DNA of 64,000 nt from Arsenophonus sp052171275 (GTDB taxonomy: Bacteria; Pseudomonadota; Gammaproteobacteria; Enterobacterales; Enterobacteriaceae), in the NCBI GenBank assembly GCA_052171275.1, contig CM125795.1, positions 1,922,001-1,986,000 on the forward strand. Reading direction: 5' to 3'. The position numbers and the translations under genes were made by a program. The notes beneath the pieces are model-generated. The model ran no database searches, had not been told where the DNA came from, and saw only the letters and a program-made list of their open reading frames with translations. Positions 43,437 to 55,202 of the stretch are shown here, piece by piece (position 1 is the stretch's first letter; every line of letters starts with the position of its first letter).

Positions 43437-45278
43437 ATGGAGCAAAATTCGCAATCACAGCTGAAGCTATTAGTTACTAAAGGTAAAGAGCAAGGCTATC
43501 TGACTTATGCTGAAGTCAATGATCATCTTCCTGAAGATATCGTCGATTCATATCAGATAGAAGATATCATACAGATGATTAATGATATGGGCATTCAAGT
43601 GATGGAAGAGACTCCTGATGCTGATGATCTTATTCTAGCAGAAACTTCTACCGATACTGATGATGATACTGTTGAAGCTGCTGCACAAGTATTATCTAGC
43701 GTTGAAAGTGAAATAGGTCGTACAACAGATCCTGTACGAATGTATATGCGTGAAATGGGTGCAGTAGAATTATTAACTCGTGAAGGTGAAATTGATATTG
43801 CTAAACGTATCGAAGATGGCATTAATCAGGTTCAATGTTCTGTTGCTGAATATCCTGAAGCTATAGCTTATCTATTAAGGCAATATGAACGTGTTGAAAA
43901 AGGTGAAACACGCTTATCTGATATTATTATCGGTTTTGTAGATCAAGATATTGAAGAAGACTTAACACCAATATCAACACACATAGGTTCAATTCTATCA
44001 GAAGAAGTCAAAAATAACAATGAAGATAAAGATGAAGATGATGATTCCGATGAATCCGATGAAAATAATGTAGATCCAGAACTTGCTAAGCAAAAGTTTT
44101 TAGAACTTCATAATCAATATGAACGAACTTCTATTAAAATTCAAAAAAATGGTCGTAACCATCCTAATTCAATAGCAGAGATCGAACAATTATCCGAAGT
44201 TTTTAAACAATTTCGTTTAATACCAAAACAATTTGATTATTTAGTAAATAATATGCGTAATATGATGGAACGTGTTCGCTTTCAAGAACGCCTTATTATG
44301 AAACTTTGCATTGAGGAATGCAAAATACCAAAAAAAAATTTCATTACTTTGTTTTCAGGTAATGAAACTAATATTCATTGGTTAAATACAGCAAAAGCAA
44401 TGAATAAATTATGTTCTAAAAAATTAAATGAAATAGAAGAAGTTATACTGAAATCATTACAAAAATTACAACAAGTTGAAGAAGAGACTGGATTAACTAT
44501 TGAACAGGTAAAGGACATTAATCGCCGTATGTCTATTGGTGAAGCAAAAGCTCGTCGAGCAAAAAAAGAGATGGTTGAAGCCAATTTGCGTTTAGTTATC
44601 TCTATTGCTAAAAAATATACTAATCGAGGTCTTCAATTCCTTGATCTAATTCAGGAAGGTAATATTGGTTTAATGAAAGCAGTTGATAAGTTTGAATATC
44701 GTCGCGGATATAAATTTTCAACATATGCAACTTGGTGGATCCGTCAGGCAATCACCCGCTCAATTGCTGATCAAGCACGTACTATCCGTATTCCAGTACA
44801 TATGATTGAAACAATTAACAAACTTAACAGAATTTCTCGTCAAATGTTACAAGAAATTGGACGTGAACCATCACCAGAAGAATTATCTGAACGTATGTTA
44901 ATTCCTGAGGATAAAATTCGTAAAGTACTAAAAATTGCTAAAGAACCAATTTCAATGGAAACGCCAATTGGCGATGATGAAAATTCACATCTTGGTGATT
45001 TTATTGAAGATACTACTTTAGAGCTACCATTAGACTCTGCTACTTCTGAAAGTTTACGTTCAGCTACAAATGAAGTTTTATCTGGTTTAACAATACGTGA
45101 AGCAAAAGTTCTTCGAATGCGTTTTGGTATTGATATGAATACAGATCATACATTAGAAGAAGTAGGCAAACAATTTGATGTTACACGTGAACGAATTCGA
45201 CAAATTGAGGCAAAAGCATTACGTAAATTACGGCATCCAAGCCGTTCTGAAGTTTTACGCAGCTTTTTAGATGAATAA
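43437..45278 (+). CDS. rpoD: RpoD, primary sigma factor (sigma-70)
   Basis: 613 residues, the same as E. coli. Region 1.1 at the N-terminus, 1.2 (DPVRMYMREMGAVELLTREG), a non-conserved region with an acidic run (about residues 195-215, DEDDDSDESDE), region 2 (GYKFSTYATWWIRQAITRSI, the -10 recognition and melting helix), region 3 (MIETINKLNRISRQML) and 4.2 (VTRERIRQIEAKALRKLRHP, -35 recognition). Full conservation of 2.4 and 4.2 supports using standard -35/-10 consensus in this genome. Last gene of rpsU-dnaG-rpoD. Confidence 0.98.
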   Translation: MEQNSQSQLKLLVTKGKEQGYLTYAEVNDHLPEDIVDSYQIEDIIQMINDMGIQVMEETPDADDLILAETSTDTDDDTVEAAAQVLSSVESEIGRTTDPVRMYMREMGAVELLTREGEIDIAKRIEDGINQVQCSVAEYPEAIAYLLRQYERVEKGETRLSDIIIGFVDQDIEEDLTPISTHIGSILSEEVKNNNEDKDEDDDSDESDENNVDPELAKQKFLELHNQYERTSIKIQKNGRNHPNSIAEIEQLSEVFKQFRLIPKQFDYLVNNMRNMMERVRFQERLIMKLCIEECKIPKKNFITLFSGNETNIHWLNTAKAMNKLCSKKLNEIEEVILKSLQKLQQVEEETGLTIEQVKDINRRMSIGEAKARRAKKEMVEANLRLVISIAKKYTNRGLQFLDLIQEGNIGLMKAVDKFEYRRGYKFSTYATWWIRQAITRSIADQARTIRIPVHMIETINKLNRISRQMLQEIGREPSPEELSERMLIPEDKIRKVLKIAKEPISMETPIGDDENSHLGDFIEDTTLELPLDSATSESLRSATNEVLSGLTIREAKVLRMRFGIDMNTDHTLEEVGKQFDVTRERIRQIEAKALRKLRHPSRSEVLRSFLDE

Positions 45279-45383
45279 ATGAGTTTTTATTTTATATACT
45301 TTTATTAGACAACATGATCAGATTAACAAAAAACTATTTAATTATTATAGTAGTAATAAGATGCAAATATAAGTTAAATTTTA

Positions 45384-45456
45384 TGGCCCCTGCTGGATTC
45401 GAACCAGCGATCAAGCGATTATGAGTCGCCTGCTCTAACCACTGAGCCAAGGGGCC
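45384..45456 (-). tRNA. ileX: tRNA-Ile2, anticodon CAU (lysidine-modified), ileX type
   Basis: The minus strand folds into a full cloverleaf: acceptor GGCCCCT/AGGGGCC, D arm GCTC AGTGGTTA GAGC, anticodon arm GGCGA CTCATAA TCGCT (anticodon CAT at 45423-45421), T arm GCTGG TTCGAAT CCAGC, discriminator A. It matches E. coli ileX almost base for base, not initiator or elongator tRNA-Met, and ileX lies after rpoD in E. coli. Such a tRNA reads AUA after TilS turns C34 into lysidine. The genomic sequence after the discriminator is TAA, so CCA is not encoded and must be added by Cca. Reading AUA matters in a genome whose isoleucine codons are mostly AUU/AUA. Confidence 0.97.
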
Positions 45457-47489
45457 GATTATCAATCGGATACATTTTTTATTTTTAAACTTATCCATTT
45501 TTTATAAGAAATAAAATTTACTTATTATAAAGAAAATGGATAAGTTTAGCATTAACTATCTATAATTTATCTACTAATAATCTTATAATTTAAATCAGAT
45601 ATTTGATTTATTAAAAAACAATTTTTTATTAAATTTATGTTTAAAATTTAATAACTTATATTATAAATAATCTATAAAGAACATATCATAAATATATTTA
45701 TGATATTTATGATATTTATGATATATATATCATATTTATTATTCTTAAGATAAATAATAAATACAAATATTATAAAATCTTTATTCATTATTTTAAGATC
45801 AATTATAATTTATAATAAAATTCATAATTTATTTTATAAAAATATCAATAATTTGATATAATAACATATATGATTTTTTTATACAAACTATTATTTAAAT
45901 ATTTATTGAATAATATATAAATATATAATTCTTATATGGTAAAAAAAATCAAATATATCATATTATAAAATAATTTTTATATTTTATACTAATGCCTATC
46001 ATACATAATATAAAAAATATTTAAAAAAAATAGTATTTTTTTTAAATATAATTTAATTAATTTTAAAATAATTAAAATAAAATTTTATATATTTTGAAAA
46101 TGATATTTAATATCAATTATTAATTAATTTAAATTAAAGTTTTTATAAAGTATTATTTAAAATATGTTATATTATATAATTTAAATTCGAATAAAAACAA
46201 TTTACTTTAAATTTCGATAATATTTATTATTAAATAAATATTATTTTAATATAATTAATGTGTATTTTAAAACATATAATTAAATTACTATTTTGTTAAT
46301 TAACATAAAATCTAAAATAAAGCATTTTAACTTAATATTCATTAAAACAAATTAAAATTAATTTAAAATAAATTTATTACTCATATATAACAAATAAATA
46401 AAAACTAATTAAATCGTATAATTTATTATAATTTTTATATCAAAACAATAAATTCAATGCTAACTAATTTAATAAAATGAATATTTAAAAAAATTAAATT
46501 TTAAAATATAGATAAATTTAACTTAAACTATACATAAATAATTTTACTTTATGAAAATAATATATAATATAACATTTTTGATTTAATATAAATATTAATA
46601 ATATATTATTATTTAAAGTTGTTCTAGAAATTTAACTATAGCATAATCAATACTTTATAATAAATTATTTAATTTATGTAACGATTATATTTAAAATATT
46701 TATATTTAAATAAAAAATTTAACTTTAAAAATCATCTTAAAAATAAATCTTATTTTTACTTAATATTGATTATTATCAATTTATAAAATAAATAAAAATA
46801 ATTCACATTTAATTAATATTTTTTATTAAAAAAAACTTAATTAACAATAAATTTATTTAAGAAATTAATATTTATAAAAAAAATAAACAGAATATAAAAT
46901 TATCTAAAAATCATATAACAAATTTTGTTAAAAATGATAATTATAAAAATATAAAAAATATAATTTATAAAAATTAAAAATAAAATCGATAAATATTCCA
47001 CTAAAATATATGAATTTTATTTTTATAAAACTTAATATATTCTAAATTTTTAATAATATATTTATATTTTATTATGATTAAATGAGTTTTATATAAATAG
47101 TTATATGTTATTATTATATTTAATTATATTAATTAGAAAATAAAAAATTTAGATAAATTAACTAAATTATTTAAAATGATTTTAAAATAAAAAAATTAAT
47201 TACTAAGATGATTATCTTATTTATCTAAGATTAATTATTAGTAAATAGTTCTCTTCTTGATTATATTTATTAATTTTATATTTTAATCTATCTATATTTA
47301 ACTAAATTAAATAATAAATAGAATCATCTACAATTAAGTAAATGTCTTTAATAAATAAGGATATCCATATTATAATTATATTTATTAATTAATAACAATA
47401 AAAATAAAATTAAAAATAAAATATATATAAAATATAATTTATTTTATATATATTAATATATTTAAATACAATATAATAACTATATTGTA
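45457..47489. other. AT-rich stretch without recognisable gene
   Basis: No frame or RNA can be supported. Near its start there is an exact 24-bp palindrome (45683-45706) overlapping three tandem copies of the 9-mer TTTATGATA (45697-45723). Confidence 0.6.
45683..45723. repeat. Palindrome overlapping a 3x9-bp tandem repeat
   Basis: ATATCATAAATA followed directly by its complement (45683-45706), then TTTATGATA three times without mismatch (45697-45723). Confidence 0.9.
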
Positions 47490-49080
47490 TTTATTTGTAT
47501 TAAATAAATTATTTTTTATTTAAAAGAAAAAGATTTGATATTATTATAAATAAATAGATTATTGATATCTTTTATATTTATATAATTTTATATTAGATCA
47601 TGATATTCTTTTATTTAAATTTTATCATTTTAAATAAATATTATAATATTTATTTTCTAAAATATTTTATATTTATTTTCTTTTTTTAATTAAATATTTT
47701 TAAATTTTTCTGTTAATTTTTATTATATAAAGCCATTGATTTCTCTATATGGATTGTAATTAATAATTTAATTATCATAATTAATAATAATTAAAGAAAA
47801 TAAATTTAGTTACCTTATCTCTATAAATAATCTAGTTAAATTTTTTTATTTTAATTTAATAAATAGCATTTAAATAACATTAATAGTTTTAATTGATTAT
47901 AATAAAACTTATCATTATTGATTAATTTTTATTTTTTATAAAAATATTAATAAAAATTAATATTTTTTATTTTTTTATTATTTTAACATTTTTTAAAAAA
48001 AGTTTTTTATTGTTATATTCATTAAAATATAAAATACAATACTTCCAAGTTCTCCAGTTGATTGTTAAATAAATAGTTATAAATATCTATTTATATATAA
48101 TATAGATTAATAAAATTATATAATTAACTTCTTTAATTATTTAGATATGAATATATATAGTATCTAATAGTATTAATAAGTTTAAAGAAAATAACTGTTA
48201 TATACTTTTTAATAAATTTTATTTTTTATAAGTATTTTAAATTGAAATATAAAAAAATAATAGTTTTGATATTTTTAATTTATTAAGTTTGTTACATGCA
48301 CTAAGTCAATATGCATAAATCATACTTTTATTATTAAAAATATAATAATAAATATTTTTAAATAAAGATTTAATATGCCATATCAAATGTTTTTATTAAT
48401 TTAAAAATAAATTGATATCTTTATCTATAATAATTATCAATAAATCTAGTTCACTATGCTTTATCTTATTTCGGATATTTTTTATTAGCATTTATTTTAT
48501 AACAATTTATATTTTGATAAATTATTAGAGTATATCAATAATAATTGATACTTCGAATAAATATTTTTATACTACTAAGACTAAAAGAGAAGTTATCACA
48601 ATAACCAATACTATACTCATATAATATTTATCAGAATAATTAAAATTAATAGATAGCTTAAAGATATGAAATAGAAAAATATGATTAAATAAACAAGTGG
48701 TTTATTTTAATTTCTATTTTATATGTATATATAAGATTATAAAATAATTTATGATTTTAAAAAGTATAAAATAACTCATCTTAATCGAAATAATTTAATA
48801 AAATACTTATTATGAATTAATCTATTTAATAAAATAGAGATAATTTTTTAAAATATTGTAAAAAGTCTATAAATACTTTTTATTCACTCAGAAATAAATA
48901 TAAAATATATTTGAATTTTATATAATAAATAAATAATATTGCATTATAATAATAATATAGTTTATATAATAAAATTATATTATTAAAATAATAAACTAAT
49001 AATAATTGTATATTATATATACTGATTTTGTAAGTAAATCTTAAATAATTTCAGATGATTAACTAAAGAGATATATATTA
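47490..49080 (+). repeat. Left arm of a large imperfect inverted repeat (about 1.6 kb)
   Basis: The plus strand here matches the minus strand of 51817-53408 along its length, with nearly constant coordinate sum (about 100,897), so few net indels. In 47736-47808 against the complement of 53090-53162, 67 of 73 positions agree. The marker TTCCAAGTTCTCC (48043-48055) recurs inverted at 52842-52854. Similarity fades gradually at both ends, so the limits are approximate. No open frame exists in either arm and I recognise no gene or IS in it. The spacer holds the DedA-family gene and the centre of symmetry (about 50,448) lies inside that gene. Confidence 0.9.
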
Positions 49081-50319
49081 CTAATAATATATAATTTACT
49101 ACTATAGTAAATATTTTATAATAAATCATATATAAATAAAAGATTATATTTTTAATTATTTTTTATAAAACAAAATAGTTTTAATGAAATCAATGTATAA
49201 TTATAATATTTGATATTAAAATAAAAATAAATTAAAGTGATTTATAATTTTTATTATAATTTATCTTTAAATAATTAAATAACTTTATAGTTATTAGATT
49301 AATTTAATAACTATCAGAGAAATAGCAAAAAAAATTATATCTTCATAATGAAATAGAATTTATTCTAAATAACCTTTATTTAGGAGTAAACTTTAATATG
49401 AATAGTCTATATTTTAGTTGTTTTATTTATTTTCTAAATACTATTATTTTTTTGTTAATTATATATAAAAAATAATCTATCTTAATTTAAGATTCACACT
49501 GAAATAAAATTTCAATTATGAAATACTTTTTATTATTTTATTTATTATTTTTCATTAAAATAATAAATAAAAATTAAGTTTAAATGAATTTATTGCGATT
49601 ATTAATATTAGTATAGTGATTTTTATGATAATTTTTACTAAATAATTAATTCATTATTAGTAATAAAAAAATTTTCTTAATAAGAGTTATTTATCTAAAT
49701 TTTTTTATAGAAACACTTTCTTAATAAAATATATATAATTTATTAATTAATACAATTTAACGTTTTTATATATTAAACTATAAATAAAAATACTTTATCA
49801 GAAAGATAATATTTGTTTTTTTAAAAAAATCTAAATTATAAAAATTCATATAAATGTTAATATTTGTTTTTTTAAACCAAATTAGTTTAAGAATAAAATT
49901 CCTAGGTTTAAATTTTATTTTAAGTATATTTTATAATTTAAAAGTTTTTAAGATTTAAATTAATTAATATCTTTATTTATAGATAACGTTTACGACTTTA
50001 TTGTATAATAATGACTATTATTATACAATAAAGTCGTATAATATAATAATAGAATAAAATTATTTATTATACTTTACCAAAATAATCATTAATACATATT
50101 ATTAATATCATAAATTTATTTATATTTATAGTATTTTCTTTTTTATTTTTTTTTAAATAAACATTTAAATAAGTTAAATGTTTAATGTTAAAATTTAAAA
50201 ATCATTATTTATTTAAATATAAAATATATAAAATCGAATTATCTCTATTAAGATATTTATAAATTTCTTTAAGTTTTTATTTTATTTATCTTAAATAATT
50301 CTTTTTATTAAATAAATAT
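49081..50319. other. AT-rich stretch inside the inverted-repeat spacer
   Basis: Nothing coding is visible. It contains the exact 22-bp hairpin at 49991-50038, about 280 nt beyond the stop of the DedA-family gene. Confidence 0.6.
49991..50038. repeat. Perfect hairpin, 22-bp arms, GACT loop
   Basis: Arms 49991-50012 and 50017-50038 without mismatch; arm core TACGACTTTATTG is less AT-biased than its surroundings. It lies downstream of the dedA-family gene (minus strand). No T tract follows on either strand, so it is not a typical terminator. Confidence 0.95.
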
Positions 50320-50868
50320 TTACAGCGCTATAATCATGAATGCATTTTTAATAATTAAAACAAATATTGTTGCCCAAACAGAAGCTGATAATAAAAACAT
50401 TATATATACTTTTGTTTTATCCATTAATAACATACCTGCAACTAATGGTATTATGTATCTTAATACAGCAATAAAACGTGATGTAAATAATACTTTCATT
50501 TCTTTATTTTTTAACTTATTTTTGGCAAAATCAATAATTGATTGATAGCGATTAAAAAAAGAGCTAAATATTTTTTTTCTAGTTATTTGATTACCGAGGT
50601 AATAGGAAATTATTGAACCTATTGTTGCACCTAAAACAATAGCTAACCAAACTAAGATAATATTTAATTTTGGTAAGCTAGCGATAATACTTGTTAATAA
50701 TATAATTGATGCAGGAGGTAAGAAAGAAGATAAAGCAATAGTTGATTTACTCATTGCAATGCTAAATATTATTATAAATAACCATATTGGATTTAAATTA
50801 ATATTCGACCAAAATTCATTTAGATATATCATAATTTTTTCTTTTTTTTTATTATAGGTTAGTTCCAT
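50320..50868 (-). CDS. DedA-family membrane protein, YqjA/YghB-like, divergent
   Basis: DedA proteins are inner-membrane proteins linked to lipid carrier flipping and proton-dependent transport. 182 residues from the first ATG; the ATG at 50832 (MIYLNEFWSN, 170 residues) is the likelier start because the first 12 codons contain an A9 run and align with nothing. Hydrophobic segments fall at about 16-35, 40-60, 65-85, 130-150 and 155-180 (numbering from the first ATG). SSFLPPASIILL corresponds to AAFLPGDSLLVL of YqjA and TSRFIAVLRYIIPLVAG to IGRFIAFVRTLLPTIAG, so both functional Arg residues remain, but the acidic residues Glu39 and Asp51 of YqjA are replaced (Lys and Ala by my alignment). The C-terminus is about 35 residues short. 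It stands alone within the large inverted repeat. It may have altered function or be starting to decay. Confidence 0.8.
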   Translation of the reverse strand: MELTYNKKKEKIMIYLNEFWSNINLNPIWLFIIIFSIAMSKSTIALSSFLPPASIILLTSIIASLPKLNIILVWLAIVLGATIGSIISYYLGNQITRKKIFSSFFNRYQSIIDFAKNKLKNKEMKVLFTSRFIAVLRYIIPLVAGMLLMDKTKVYIMFLLSASVWATIFVLIIKNAFMIIAL

Positions 50869-51816
50869 TCAGTTAAACTATTTAAAATAGTAGTAAAATA
50901 TTATAATTTATCCATTTTAATATAAACTAAAATTATTTTTATATAAAATAATTTATTATTGAATTTAATTAGAATATCTATTAAAGATAACCTAAAATTT
51001 CTATAAATTAATTAAATATCTAACATTAATTATTAGTTATTAATAGATAATAATAAAGAATATTAAATAGATTATTTAAAATTTAAAATATATTTATAAA
51101 ATATATATTAAATTTTAAATTAGAAGATATGGTTATACTTTTAATTTATAAATCTTTTATTATATAGTATTTATTATTTCAATTTTTAAATTTATTTATA
51201 TTAGAATATCATTGTTAAATAAAATACTGCTATGCGTTTTTAAAAAAAATTGTATTATTTTAACATATATGATATAAAATATATAATATAATTATCCGAT
51301 TATATTATTAAATAAAACAATAGATATATTTATACTACTCATAGTAATCAATATTTGCTATAATTTTAATAATTTCTTATTTTTAATAAAGTAGTATAAA
51401 ATTTATAAATACTACTATTTAGTAGTTTTATATTTTCAATATTTATTTATAAATAAATTATATAACTTAGTTAGTTAAACATGTTATGTTTTTAATTAAT
51501 TAACTATTCATTTTTACGTTAGTTTTTTATTTTTTATTCTGTTTATTAATTTATCTATTAATAATAGAAATATATTTAAATTTTTAATCAATTAATTTTT
51601 ATTAAAAACCATTTATTATTACTTAAGATATATTAATTAATATAGCTAAGATTTTTTAATCTAAAGATATTAAATATTTTAAAAGTTTAAAATATTATTT
51701 TATTTTTTGATTATTATTTTAAGCACTTTACTTTTTTTAGAAGTAGTTGTTTGATCAGAATTAAAAAACTTAATATTTTATTAATTATATAATAATATTA
51801 TGTAATAATAAATTTG
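50869..51816. other. AT-rich stretch inside the inverted-repeat spacer
   Basis: No frame, RNA or motif can be supported. It contains the promoter of the DedA-family gene if there is one; no convincing -35/-10 pair can be picked out in this base composition. Confidence 0.55.
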
Positions 51817-53408
51817 ATAACAAAATACTTCTTCAATTAATTATTTGAAATAATTGAAGATTGAGTTATAAAATAACTATACATAATAAAAATTATTTTT
51901 ATATATTATTTTAAAATATAATTTTATTATATAAAATATATAATTATTATAATACAATATTTTTGATTTATTATTAAAAATTTAAATTTATTTTATATTT
52001 ATTATTGAATGAATAAGAAATAATTATAGATTTTTTTACAATATTTTTAAAAACTGTCTTTATTTTATCAAAAAATTAATTAAGATAATAAGTATTTTAT
52101 TAAATTATTTCGATTAAGATAAGTAATTTTATACTTTTAAAAATTATAAATTATTTTATAATCTTATATATCCATATAATAATAGAAATTAAAATAAACT
52201 ATTTATTTATTTAATCATATTTTCTATTTCATATCTTTAGGTAGTCTATTAATTTTAATTATTTTAATAAATATCCTATGAGTACAGTATTAGTTAGGAT
52301 AATAACTTCTATTTTAAACTTAATAGTATAAAAATACTTATCCGAAGTATCCAATTAATATTGATATATTCTAATAATTTATAAAATATAAATTGGTATA
52401 AAATAAATACTAATAAAAATATCAGAAATAAGATAAAGCACATCGAACTAGATTTATTTTATAATTCTTATAGATAAGATGTCAATTTATTTTTAAATTA
52501 ATTAAAACATTTGATATGACATATTAAATGTTTATTTAAAAATGTTTTTATTATATAATTAACAATAAAAATATGATTTATATATATTGACTTATCATAT
52601 ATAGAACAAATTTAATAAATCAAAAATATCAAAGCTATTAAATTTTTTTATGTTTCGATTTAAAATACTTATAAAAATAAAATTTATTGAAAAATATATA
52701 CAGTTATTTTTTTAAACTTATTAATACTACTAGATATTATATATATTCATATCTAAATAATTAAATAAGTGAATTATCTAATTTTATTAATCTATATTAT
52801 ATATAAATAGATATTTATAATCATTTATTTAACAATCAACCGGAGAACTTGGAAGTATTGTATTTTATATTTTAATAAATATAACAATAAAAAACTTTTT
52901 TTAAAAAATGCTAAAATAATAAAAAAATTAAAAAATATTAATTTTTATTAATATTTTTATAAAAAAATAAGAATTAAGTAATAATGATAAGTTTTATTAC
53001 AATCAATTAAAACTATTGATGTTATTTAAATTTCATTTATTAAATGAAAATAAAAATTTAAGTAGATTATTTATAGATATGAGATAAAGTAAATTTATTT
53101 TCTTCGATTACTATTAATTATGATAATTAAATTATTAATTAGAATCCATATAGTAAAATCAATGGTTTTATATAATAAAAATTAACAGAAAAAATTTAAA
53201 AATATTTAATTAAAAAATAAATAAATATAAAATATTTTAGAAAATTAATATTATAAATATTTATTTAAAATGATAAAATTTAAATAAGAAAATATCTTGA
53301 TCTAATATAAAATTATATAAATATAAAAGATATAAATAGTATGTTTGTTCATAACAATATCAAATATATTTTTTCTAAATAAATAATAAATTTATTTAGA
53401 AAATTTTT
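51817..53408 (-). repeat. Right arm of the large imperfect inverted repeat
   Basis: Inverted counterpart of 47490-49080. Well-matched parts include 52842-52861 (GGAGAACTTGGAAGTATTG region), 52245-52470, and 53090-53162. It has the same lack of open frames as the left arm. The best-conserved stretch reads, on the minus strand, like broken hydrophobic protein (YLISDIFISIYF), but I could not match it to a family. Confidence 0.9.
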
Positions 53409-54199
53409 ATAAAATCATAAAATAATAATACTAATTAATATCGTTTCTGTTTTAAATATATAAAATTTTTTTTAAATTAGACTTATAAAATATTTAGATT
53501 AATATTATTACTAATATTAAAAAAATCCAACTATCACGAAAATAAATCAACTACCATATTTTTTAAAAAATAAAATAAACAGCTATATTTAACGTGATCT
53601 TAATTAGAAATCTGTTTAATCTTAGATTATAAAATTTGTCAAAAAATTATTCAACTAAATAATAACTAATATTATTTTTATAAAACTAATAGTTCTATAA
53701 AAGATTTATTAATATAAAATATGAAATTAAGTGCTTTATTAGTGTGATATAAGGAGAAAAATCTAATATATATTTTATATAACAATATAAATGTAAATAA
53801 AAACAATTACTTTATTTTTTTGATATATATTTTGATAGTAAAAATTATATTTATCATATAATATTTACTAATAAGTGATAATTCTTTTATTATATTAATT
53901 TTAATAAACAAAATAATTATATATATTAACAATAATTAATAATTGAATACACTAAATATTTAATTTAAATATTTTGTTATTCTATAATACAAATTACAAT
54001 TATATTAATAATAAAAATTTTTTAAAATAAATTATAGTTCTATAAAATATCTTTATAATATTTTATTTTTAATAATTAATATTTTACTATATTTTACATA
54101 ATTTAGCTTATATATAAAATTTGTTTTAAAATCTAAGTAGATTATATTTTTAGTTTATCAATTATTTATATTTTTATCTATAATAAAAATATAAATAAT
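53409..54199. other. AT-rich stretch without recognisable gene
   Basis: Nothing can be supported between the inverted repeat and the dcuA relic. Confidence 0.55.
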
Positions 54200-55190
54200 T
54201 TTAAATAAATAAATTGTAATGTTTTATAATATTAAAGAGAAAATTATGACACTAAAGAAAATAAGAAAAATAAAAACAGATAATTAAATATCAAAACTTT
54301 TAATAAAAAAACAGTCGAAACATAAATAATTGATATTAATAGAATTAGCATTATCGATTTAAATAAATAACAACTAATATCCAAACATATTTATAAAACA
54401 AAAAATAATAATCATGAAATAATTAATAACTAATTATCTCTATAAAATAGAGAATTAATTTTATTATGTTTTTTTCATCTTAATGATTAAAATATAAAAT
54501 TTAAGTTAAAATAATACAGAATAAATAAAAAATATTATAACTAATATCGATTACTATTTTATTAGTAAACTATCTGAAGATAGTTTTATCAAATCAATAT
54601 TAGCTCGTTAATAATAAACATTATCTAATGATAATATACGTAAATTAAATTTATTTATTAATTATTAGATAAATAATCATACATATAATATTTATCAAAA
54701 AATAATATTAATCAATTCAATATTATTTTTAATACTTTTAAAACTTATAATTTACTTATAATTCTTTTAATTTTTAAAATTGAATTTTTTGATAACTGAT
54801 ATTAAAATAAGTTTAGAATTAAATATTAAAATATTAATGTTTTATTTTAAATCATTATTAAATTAGTATCATTGATAAAGAAATATATAAAATTTCATAT
54901 GATAACTAAAATAATAACAAATATTATTATAATATATTACAATGTAATAACTAAGATAATATCTTATATCTTTTCTATTTTCAAAACTTATTATTAACAA
55001 AATAAATATTTTATATAAATATCTTATTATTTTATTTTATTAAAAATTTAAAATAAGAAAAAAATAAGAATTTATTATTATAATAAATAATATTTACTCT
55101 TAAAATAACTGAAAATTTTTTATTTTACGTATAACGAATGTTTTTTTTAAAAAACCATTTAAATTTAAATTAATTAATTTTTAATTATTA
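54200..55190 (-). pseudogene. dcuA: dcuA relic (anaerobic C4-dicarboxylate transporter)
   Basis: Downstream of aspA on the same strand, as in E. coli. On the minus strand near 54605 ANIDLIKLSSDSLLIK matches NNIDWIKDTAGEVIQ, followed in the same frame by ILVIIFFIYSVLF (family LLAVIFFFASALLY); near 54300 KVLIFNYLFLFFLFSLVS matches KFVFNHPFFIPGTLGV. Stops interrupt every frame. The distance from the aspA end to the first match is about 130 codons less than needed, so the N-terminal half has shrunk. DcuA exchanges aspartate, fumarate and succinate; its loss leaves AspA without its usual partner transporter. The 5' limit is inferred. Confidence 0.6.
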
Positions 55191-55202
55191 ATATATAGTA
55201 AT

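Noticed and set aside
43595..43822. Minus-strand frames inside rpoD (also 44375-44584)
   Set aside because: Serine-rich antisense shadows of rpoD.
45384..45456. Reading the CAU tRNA as tRNA-Met
   Set aside because: Acceptor stem GGCCCCT and the rest match ileX (tRNA-Ile2), and the position after rpoD agrees.
48040..48700. A transposase or IS in the inverted-repeat arms
   Set aside because: No DDE or HTH motif, terminal repeats or target duplication can be read in either arm; left as an unexplained repeat.
50336..50545. Plus-strand frame inside the DedA-family gene
   Set aside because: Antisense to the better supported membrane protein.
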